Part shown: in pieces, positions 56,287 through 64,000 of the stretch
Layout: every line of letters begins with the position of its first letter
Numbering within the stretch: position 1 is the stretch's first letter
From: Hygrocybe punicea
Lineage: Eukaryota > Basidiomycota > Agaricomycetes > Agaricales > Hygrophoraceae
NCBI GenBank assembly: GCA_963556145.1
Contig: OY744471.1
Location: 489,590-553,589, forward strand
DNA: 64,000 nucleotides
Reading direction: 5' to 3'
Program-made: the position numbers and the translations under genes
Notes under the pieces: generated by a model
Database searches by the model: none
The model's input: only the letters and a program-made list of their open reading frames with translations
Told to the model about the DNA's origin: nothing

Positions 56287-56444
56287 TGGAGTGGTACCGA
56301 GGTACCACTCCGGGGGCTCACGCAGGACTCGAGGGAAAGGTCGACTGGATAGGAAGGATGGACTGACTACTACATCTGGAAGGCTACTGACTAGGTCAAA
56401 CCGTGGGAACCTGATCACGTGACTGACCAGGCACAACTACTACA
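56287..56444 (-). repeat. LTR (5' with respect to the element)
   Basis: Identical to 54449-54606 by reading. Confidence 0.92.
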
Positions 56445-57200
56445 ACGGCTGCAATGAACGCGCCGCGATGAAAGGACAGGTGTATGGGCGACAGCACGGG
56501 AGACCGGGGAACTTGGGAAGACGAGCAGTGGTAAGTAAACTATGTTCAACGGCTGCGATGAACGCGCCGCGAGGGACTCAGACAATGGCAAGTAAGTGGG
56601 AAGCGTTGTTGACGACGTAGGAGTCCAACTGGTGAACTTAGGGAGATCATGATGAGCAGTGGTGAGAGAATTAAGCTCAACGGCTGCGATGAACGCGCCG
56701 CGATGCAGTGACAGGCCGAAGGTGGGTAGCGGTGGATTTTGGCGACGGAGGCAATATGTCAACAGCTGCAGTCAACGCGCTGCGACTCGGGTTCGGGCCA
56801 ACGAGTTGAACGATGGATGCCTCATAAGTTCGGTGGGACTCGGAACACTTGGTGACTTTTGATTCGGAGCTTGAACTCAAGCCCAACTTTTGAACTTGAA
56901 GCGCTTCAACCTTTTCAAGACTTACCTGGCCTCGCAGCGCGTTCATCGCCACTGTTGAGCCCTTCAGGCTTTCAAGCTTTTCAAGACTCACCTGGCCTCG
57001 CAGCGCGTTCATCTGTTGAACATTTCCCTGGAATCGCAGCGCGTTTGTCAACGCTGCTGTTGAGCTCTTCAGTCTTTCAAGCTTTTCAAGCCCTACCTGG
57101 CCTCGCAGCACGTTCATCGCCGCTGTTGAACATTTCCCTGGAATCGCAGCGCGTTTGTCGTCGCTGTTGAAGACTTTCCCGCGTTTGCCGCCGCTGCTCA
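56445..57200. repeat. Right-hand cluster of the dispersed 27-bp motif
   Basis: Forward copies near 56445, 56547, 56679 and 56760 and inverse copies (CCTCGCAGCGCGTTCATCGC followed by CGCTGTTGA) near 56932, 56996, 57103 and 57147. It is homologous to the left cluster at 41003-41600. Confidence 0.85.
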
Positions 57201-57249
57201 GGCACACGTAGTCTGGTTGTCCGTCCGTTCACTTCCCGCCGACCTCAAG

Positions 57250-60195
57250 ATGACCTCCGATTCGAATGTATATACGTATTCCACCCCCCGACTAGCCAGT
57301 TTTCGTGGCTACCACCGCGTACCCGCGGTGGACGACCAGTTGGAATTCGGTCTTCCACCATTTTCAACCTACACCGGACGAGATGTTGCCATGAATTCTC
57401 GATGATGGGAAGTATGGTCGCCAAATTCACGCCAAGTCCCGTATCTGCCCAGGAGGGTCAAGCCCCAATTTACACACAAGCCTCACGCCAATCCGGAGCG
57501 GAGACGCTTCGATGGACACCTCGGCCGGTTCGACCCAACTGTCTCCCCGCAATACTACACTCACGCGTACCCCTGGCATGCTTTCATTCTCCTCCAGCCC
57601 CCGCCAGTCGACCCGCCAGTTGAATTTGTGTCGGTCTATCGAGTTTGGCGCCCTCAAAGTCTCTCGGGTGTTCTGCACAGTAACTTTGTCTCTGATCTGA
57701 AATCGCGCATCCTCATGCTAGATACGCACATGTCAGAGTTACGGCAGGTGACGGCAATTCGAAATAGTATCATTGGCACCTGCTTTCCCATCGACCCCAC
57801 TCTAGACTGTATGTCCAAACTAGAAGGCGCTATAACGTATGAAGACGCTGTTGACGAGGTCACACATATTCAGAGGGGTCTGAAACACAAAGCGGCATGG
57901 ATTGCAATGGCACAAAAAATGCAACATTTTTGGCCCCCCAACTGCGAACAATTGCGCGTCACTCCGGTACCACCCGCTGATGATCGTTTCATAGGAGTTT
58001 GGCTGAATGGCCCGCATTCGAACGAAGCAATCTCACTCTGGTTTCTGACTCACGGATGAGTTCCTTGTTTCTTTGTGCACGAATACCTTCCCGGTGTAGA
58101 TTTCCCAAAGTCAAGGATGTCCACTGTCAGGGACTGTCGCCAAACATTCGCCTACCGCGACTTCGTAGAAAAAACGTTGCTCGAGCTCACTGGCAAGGCT
58201 ACCCCAAACAACAGATACGACACCTTTGCCCATCAATCGGGGGTGACATTCATAGGCGACTATAATGACGAGGACGAAGATAAAACGGTTGGATGTTTTA
58301 AAAGGCAGCGAGTCAAGTCGTCGTCCTGGAGTCAAGGATGGGACCGAGCTGTTGGATACAGGTCATTAGCGGGTAGTTCAGTGAATCGGGCACCCTCGCC
58401 GGCACCCTCGCCGGCTCACGGCTATAAGCCGTCGCAATTTTCGAGTCTCCCACCTATCACAAGTTCTGGAGGTACTGTTGCCCTGTGGCCTACCCCACCT
58501 CCCCAGCTCGTCGACAGCGAAGTGACGTGGTCATCTTCATCCGAAATCTCTGCAACGATGTCTTCCTGGGCCAATAGTGAAGCACCTTGCAAGCCCTGGA
58601 GTCGATGGCCCGTTACCCTACCTCCTTCGACTTCCGATGGTGACATACGCCATCCACCATCAAACCGCTCGTTCACCGCCGCACCTCTCGATGAAGTTGA
58701 ACTAGCCCCCAGACGGGTACCATGGGTTCGTCCTCCTCCCATTGCCACAGTAGGCGATGGACAATGGAGTCATTGGGTCGATGAGATTGACATCAACAAC
58801 GGTTCCCCCTATCTTTATTGTGTTTCGAAGGTACGTCGATTCTATGGCCCCCCCTGAGTATGAACTGATGACTTTTGACTCGAAGAAATCGCCATTACTG
58901 GCGGACTGCACCCATGTTTTCTACGATCGAGTGCACCGGAGAGTTCTCCATATGAACGACAACCCGGCATTCCCTCCCGGTTTGAGGCCCAATCCCGAGG
59001 AGTTTGGGATGCCTGCTCCACGTATGAAATACTTCAAAATGGTTTTAGAGAAGCCCGTGCTGACCACCCCGTCACATTGGATGTATACGAGCAAATTTCC
59101 AACGAAGGGCTATGTTGGTCAGACCGCACCGACACCATCTATCGAGGATTTGCCGATGAAGGATGAAAAGGTCACCAGCTTCCCGAGTCATGACATCGAG
59201 CCATTTGAAGAAGACAAATACGAAGAATTTCTTGAACCGACTAAGGTGCCATCCCAAGATTCACTGCATGAGAATCCCACATCCCCCCCAATCACTCTCA
59301 CTTCCTCCTTCGTAACTGGTCTCAAGGAAGACCCGCCACTGTCGGCTGAACCTGCAGCTGAAATAGCTCCACAACAAGGCAGTGTATGTCCCATCACTAT
59401 ATTTACCATTCCATACTTATTGTTTGTTCCGTATAGGCTCCGAGTGAACGCCAAGTTGTCGACATCGAGAAAATATCCGAAACACCCATGATTCACACCG
59501 TGGACGATTTGCTGGTAGCCCCTGAACCGGAGGCACAAATGGATATAGAATCTACTGGCAACAGCATACATACATCAACGATTGACCGTGAGGAATATGA
59601 TATAGTGCAGATGCCGGTGCATACTATCTAGACAACCTCTAACCCATACTGAGCAAACCCTCTCGAATAGTCCACAGAAACTACTGCTGGAATCGCCTTC
59701 GACGACGATGACTGCGTTTCATTGGGGGATATTGATGAAGACCTGCAGGATGTTGCTGGTTATACCGGAAAATCCACGGATACTAGGGAACCCAATCCGC
59801 CAGATACCGCCTTTGTGATTCTTCGAAATGACCCAAGTCCCACATCCTCAGAGCCAGATATCTTAGCCTCTCCTGAATCAATGCCTGGTCCATCCGATGA
59901 CAACCTCCGAATGTTGAAGCGAGCGACGCATGATTCCCTGTCTGGGGATCCCCAACCCAAAAGATTTAAATCTGCGGACGGTAACAGTAGCCAATTTGAA
60001 CACGTCCCGGTCAACTCCTTGGCCCAATCCCTGGGCGGCTTATCGGCCCTTCAGGTGCCGCAAGGCAATAGCACCCCTAAACCCAAGGCCAGACGCGCGA
60101 AAACTCGGAGGCGGGGGCGCAGGGTGGGTGTACGGGAGAAGCTACGTCGGGAAGGAAACGTATTGCAAAGTCTGGCTGAACTCGAGTTGCAATAG
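57250..60195 (+). pseudogene. Long hypothetical protein (VPCFFVHEY family), two in-frame stops
   Basis: ATG at 57250. The frame reads through TGA 57403-57405 (MNSR*WEVWSPNSR) and TGA 58057-58059 (WFLTHG*VPCFFVHEYLPGV) with coding-like sequence on both sides. Blocks in order: YHRVPAVDDQLEFGLPPFST; LHSNFVSDLKSRILMLDTHM; DDRFIGVWLNGPHSNEAISL; VPCFFVHEYLPGVDFP; DYNDEDED; a Pro/Ser-rich middle; and LYCVSK. An intron at 58831-58885 (GTACGTC..CGAAG, with CTGATGAC as possible branch site) joins it to KSPLLADCTHVFYDRVHRRV. Introns near 59389-59440 and 59613-59666 lead to a last exon ending in a basic stretch (ARRAKTRRRGRRVGVREKLR). I recall such proteins as abundant, uncharacterised and repeat-associated in Agaricomycetes. 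Function unknown. Confidence 0.58.
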
Positions 60196-61060
60196 TCTAC
60201 TCCGTCGCATAACGCCTCTATTCCAGTTTGTATATATTACCATTACTATCATTAGATTACACGATTGAACAACTTATGAGCCACTCGGAAAAACATAGGT
60301 CCTGAAATACATTTTGAAATCAAGACGAGCACTGGCAAGACACACTGGCAAGACAATTCAAGAAAAAGTAGCTTTTCCTGATGTATATTGTAAGACTCCG
60401 AAAATTTGGTATTTCACAGGCTTATCATAATGTATGGGCAAGCTTTTATAAGACTGAAAAAATGGGATTGCAGAGGAATAATTAGGTGTATATGGTAGCC
60501 CCTTCTATACATGCGGGAAGCATTTGCTATCCAGAATTCCGGACAAAAGCAGACATTCCCAAATAGGTACTTATTATGTCTGCTTTTGGTAGTTATTTGT
60601 GGTCATGTGGTATTCCTGCTTTCTGAGCATGCAGGCGTTTTATTTGCCATTCAACTGTCTATAAATAGTATTCATAATACCTGCTTTTAACCGTCATTTT
60701 TCCCAACTTATTCTACCATTTTACTTGCTTTTATGTGATTTAAAATTACTACTTTAGTCAGTAAATCCAATTGATTTATCCAGTTAAATTACAAATACAG
60801 GAAATATTAGCGGTTTGCATCTCTCTCGCTCTTCGGCAGTCTTGTTACAAGACTTGTACTCCTCTCCTTGCCTCCCCTCTCCATTCATGTAACCCAGCAA
60901 TCCCATAAGGACAAATAGTGTGTCTTTTCCTAGCCTACTTCAACCACCTTTTTGAGAACCAGAACGGCGACACCCACTCTTCAGCAAGGGTATGACAGGT
61001 ACCCTCTGCCTCAAATTCCTGCCGCCAGCTGACTACACTGTGCCCCCAATGTGCAGCAGA
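60196..61060. other. AT-rich, no gene; small inverted repeat
   Basis: ACAAAAGCAGACAT (60543) pairs with ATGTCTGCTTTTGGT (60575) around 18 bp. A GGGAAGCATTTGCTATCCAG stretch near 60519 resembles 63968 onwards (AGGAAGTATTTGCCATGTAA). Confidence 0.45.
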
Positions 61061-61074
61061 AATTTCGCTGAGGG

Positions 61075-61190
61075 TGGGGACTGGAAGATGAGGACAATGA
61101 CGGTGAAGATGCAACAACAGCGACAAAGATATGACAGTGAAGATGCAACAACAGTGACAATGAAGATGGCAAGGTCGACAGACTATCCAC
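61075..61190. repeat. GATGACGGTGAAGATGCAACAACA-type imperfect repeat
   Basis: GACAATGACGGTGAAGATGC / GACAGTGAAGATGCAACAAC recur; the plus-strand ORF is a low-complexity artefact. Confidence 0.65.
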
Positions 61191-61439
61191 AACCACCAAG
61201 ACACAGGCAATCAGATGACAATGACGGCGACGACCCTGGCGCTATCACCTAGGACAATGACGGTGACAAGCCCCGCCCACTAACTGACAGCAGGACACAA
61301 ATGAGACCTGACAGTCTTGACCACCTCAGCAATGAGGATGTCAGTCCAGCAAGTGAAGACAACAACAGCTGGACAAGGACAGGAATGGAGCACATGCAGG
61401 AAGGGGGATTGAGACTGGTCTTTTCCTGCTGCCCAACCT

Positions 61440-61497
61440 CACCTCGCAAACGACTACAGCCACGTCAATTGACGTTGTGTGTGGCATTTGTGAGGTG
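61440..61497. repeat. Palindromic module, copy d
   Basis: CACCTCGCAAACGACTACAG, then CCACGTCAATTGACGT, then TGTGTGTGGCATTTGTGAGGTG. Same core and CACCTCGC/G.GAGGTG outer arms as the copies inside the hAT elements. Confidence 0.8.
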
Positions 61498-61582
61498 GAC
61501 ACAACGGGCCTGGGTGGAGCAACAGCAAGTGGATGTTCCCACGCACACCTCCACTACCTTGAGGCCTCCCCGAGCCAACCAC

Positions 61583-61641
61583 CACCTCGCAAACATGGAC
61601 AACCACCAAATTGATCAGACATGTGTGATGCTTGTGAGGTG
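61583..61641. repeat. Palindromic module, copy e (degenerate core)
   Basis: CACCTCGCAAACATGGACAA...GATGCTTGTGAGGTG with core CCAAATTGATCAG. Same length and arms as copy d, 143 bp downstream. Confidence 0.65.
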
Positions 61642-63245
61642 CTAGTGCCCACCTGCTGTACCCTGCCTGACCTGGTGGGGTGCCTGAGGGAAATACTCCT
61701 ACCATCAGCTGTCAATGCTCAATATCGTTGTTGTCGTTGTCACAGGTCACCACCATCACTGGACATACATTCATCTGTGTTGTTGAGGCCATCACCAGCT
61801 CACATGGGACAAAGAGTGCTCTGTGCAGGATGGAAACCTAGCCACGTATACTGCTAAATGTGCCATAACATGCACTGATAAAATCTTGTAAATAGTTGTT
61901 GAGAATATGAGATGCAAGCACTTTGTGCCATTATGGACTTGTCTTGAATGGAGACCCAGTGATTTTATCTCCTTCTCTTGACACTAGGAATATCCACAGA
62001 TAGATATGGCACTCTGGAAGCCATATTTAGCTCAGGTCATGCAAGGACCAAAACATACCTTTGAAGCAATAAGTCATTATTTTTGCTGGAAGTCACGAGT
62101 GTGGTCATTCCTGAGGCTGCAGCATCCCATGAGCAGTAGGAAAGTGCTATGTCCTGTAAGCAACCTGTCAGCAACAGGGGGGAATTGTGTGATAGATAAA
62201 ACATAGCAGCAAGCGGCAATATCAATTGCCATTTGTTATCGTGTCCAGTGCTTGAGTTCCAGAATATCTACGGTGTACATGAATGCCAGTGAAGAAAAAA
62301 ATTTAGCAGTTGACCTACAACAAAGTTTAGCATAATGATAATTGAAACATGAGAGACTGACCTTCTCAAAACATTCTTCCCAGAATTGGTGTCATAGGCC
62401 AGGATTTCTTAAGTGTCTCCACTTGCGTACATCTCTCACCTGATACAATACCTCATCATGATCTGCTGGGGTACCAGAACCCTCGTTGTCCGCTACATGG
62501 ACTGTCAAACTCATCCAGTCCCCAAACAAGTAGCCACGGATCATGTGGTGTTGGTGGCCTCGATGATATCCCTCCCTGAAAACTGCCGTGAGTCCACAGA
62601 TCAATTCAGGAAATGATCGCTTACATGTAGCAAAGCTTTTTTACTTTAGCAGCTTCTATCTCAGCTGAATATCGCGAGAGGACTTCGTAATGGTCCTACT
62701 GCATCAAAGCTTGGCGACAGGAGTCATCGGCGCCAAAGTGATGGTAACAAATTCATAGTTAAAAAGACCAAGCAAGGGAAGGTGTTGGTGGTGAGTGAGT
62801 GGTGGAATGTGACAGTTGAGGGTCAAGTGTGGTCAGTGTTGACTTGCTTGAAATATATACCTGTACATTGATTGCGCCTGCATACAAAAGTTTGTTTGAA
62901 AATGTTGCTTTTAAATCAACTTGAATACATGGTGGACTGTCAGTTGTGCACCATAAGAATAATGTATTGTTAGTACAGACACCCTCCACCCACACCCAAG
63001 GCTGCAGGTATGGGTTATGCCCTGGGCAAACACTGCCCACCCCACTGACCACTGTTTGACCTGACAACATCCTACGCCAGTCAATGGACATGGCACCGGC
63101 TGTGCGCCAGGTGGAAATGGGAAGCCAGGGGTATGCAGGCCTCGGTCAGCAAATGATGAGTGGGAGGGGATGGAGATGCACCTGGAGACCAGGGGTCTTG
63201 CCCAGTTTGTCTACTTAGTTGAGAGGCAGCCCAGGTAGAAAAGGC
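61642..63245. other. 1.6 kb without a recognisable gene
   Basis: ORFs on both strands are short and show no motif. A minus-strand ORF at 62759-63091 (110 codons) has no recognisable family. Confidence 0.5.
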
Positions 63246-63253
63246 GCCGGTAT

Positions 63254-63853
63254 TAGACTGTCCATGGGCAGGGCCATGACACTCTGGCCTGGCCCTCTTA
63301 GATGTCAGAGGTATATGTATGCCATTTAGCTTACTCTAACCATGCATGCTTTAGCATTTCCAAAGATACCAGGCTTGAAAAATTAGTTCCCATAGTTGGA
63401 GATCCTTTTAGCCTTGGGATCCCCCACAGGTTCATAGCTCCATGGTATAAAAGGCTACCAAAATGGCTCATGACTATCTAGCTATACCTACACCTTGATC
63501 CTATATTGCTGAGCACATATACTATGACCCTTGATAATGCCAATGAAGGAATTCAAAAGCTACATGCTGCATACACAGATAAAATGCTTGATGTGGAAGT
63601 AGAGATAATGAAGAAATATGTTGGAGATTTTGACTTTAATGATGACTATGTGGATTAGAACACTGTTATGTGGATTATAATACTGTGATTGGAGAGCATG
63701 GATGGACAAATTTTTGAGATAGAGGGCCAGGGCTGACCAGGGCTGACCCTAACCTGGCCTGGCCCTGACCTGGCCCTTATGACCCAGGGCCTGGGCCAGG
63801 GCCAGCAAAATCAGGTGAGGGCCGGCTGCCTGGACTGACCCATGGAGAGTCTA
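63254..63853. mobile_element. hAT-like non-autonomous element, 600 bp
   Basis: The ends are TAGACTGTCCATGGG and the inverse of TAGACTCTCCATGGG. GCCGGTAT flanks both sides (63246-63253 and 63854-63861), a perfect 8-bp target duplication. Subterminal GGCCAGGGCC-type words are frequent at both ends. The interior has a short plus-strand open stretch (TLDNANEGIQKLHAAYTDKM, ending YVGDFDFNDDYVD) that may be the tail of a transposase, but no hAT domain is recognisable. Confidence 0.9.
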
Positions 63854-64000
63854 GCCGGTATATCCAGGTGGAGTCGATAATTGATCAGCAGACTTGCAAT
63901 GTCTTATCTGGCCAAATAAATGCATTCGAGCACTTAGATTTGTGACAATTGACTGCTGTACACTGCAGGAAGTATTTGCCATGTAAAATTCCTACTTTTG

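Larger units (their letters stand above)
54449..56444 (-). mobile_element. Non-autonomous LTR element, 1996 bp, identical 158-bp LTRs
   Basis: TGGAGTGGTACCG...CTACTACA direct repeats at 54449-54606 and 56287-56444 are identical by reading. Orientation is minus: the primer binding site complement CTCTCATCACCA (56272-56283) is next to the right LTR, and the polypurine complement (AGTGCCCCTCCTCCTC, 54607-54622) is next to the left LTR. The left flank reads ACGT and the right ACGG; the empty site in the left duplication copy reads ACGG. The interior is GC-rich, made of diverged repeats of about 240 bp. Overlapping minus-strand ORFs (55170-56063, 55625-56308) of Pro/Arg/His-rich protein have no polymerase, so this is non-autonomous. 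Confidence 0.9.

Noticed and set aside
146..58059. TGA reassigned as a sense codon in this organism
   Set aside because: Apparent natural ends such as the KDZ stop (18908-18910) and the protease stop (13219-13221) are themselves TGA, and genes such as Plavaka show no internal TGA, so codon decay is simpler.
1..64000. tRNA or rRNA genes
   Set aside because: None seen; the only tRNA-like sequences are the primer binding sites of the LTR elements.

Overview
The window looks like nuclear DNA of an agaricomycete (mushroom-forming) fungus. Introns are short (about 45-65 bp) with GT..AG ends, and the recognisable proteins are basidiomycete transposon families: a KDZ transposase with a CxC2 cysteine cluster, a Plavaka transposase, a TET/JBP dioxygenase, a JmjC-like dioxygenase and DUF6698. 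I see no rRNA, tRNA or CRISPR array. Most of the 64 kb is transposon or repeat; few genes look like ordinary host genes.

0-19 kb is an island of transposon-type genes: a Glu/Arg coiled-coil gene (+), a JmjC-like gene (-), a TET/JBP gene (+), an unknown gene (+), a Ulp1-type cysteine protease (+) and a KDZ transposase (+). All are decayed, mainly by in-frame TGA codons where conserved reading continues on both sides. The KDZ gene is also split by two non-autonomous hAT-like elements whose 8-bp target duplications are visible; removing each element plus one duplication restores the frame.

19-30 kb is nested repeat DNA: a GGTCGGCCAACCCA minisatellite with a solo LTR inside it, a 155-bp-LTR non-autonomous retrotransposon with one long ORF inserted into an older LTR, a decayed pogo/Tc1-like DDE transposase, a perfect 39-bp-arm hairpin, a 371-bp hAT MITE and a second KDZ remnant.

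30-37 kb holds two paralogous genes (-) for single-pass membrane proteins with signal peptides, the best candidates for ordinary cellular genes, separated by sequence I could not resolve. An 82-bp tandem array follows.

37.8-57 kb contains a segmental duplication: about 2.9 kb is apparently identical at a constant offset of 13,442 bp. Each copy holds a DUF6698 gene (-) and a second small gene (+). Between the copies lie an apparently intact Plavaka transposase gene, two hypothetical genes (-) and a 117-bp minisatellite. The right copy is interrupted by a recent LTR element with identical LTRs, and the left copy supplies the empty site. A GC-rich motif of about 27 bp is scattered through this whole block in both orientations.

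57-64 kb has one long hypothetical gene (+) with two in-frame TGA codons, then gene-poor DNA with two palindromic modules like those in the hAT elements, and a 600-bp hAT-like element with a perfect 8-bp target duplication.
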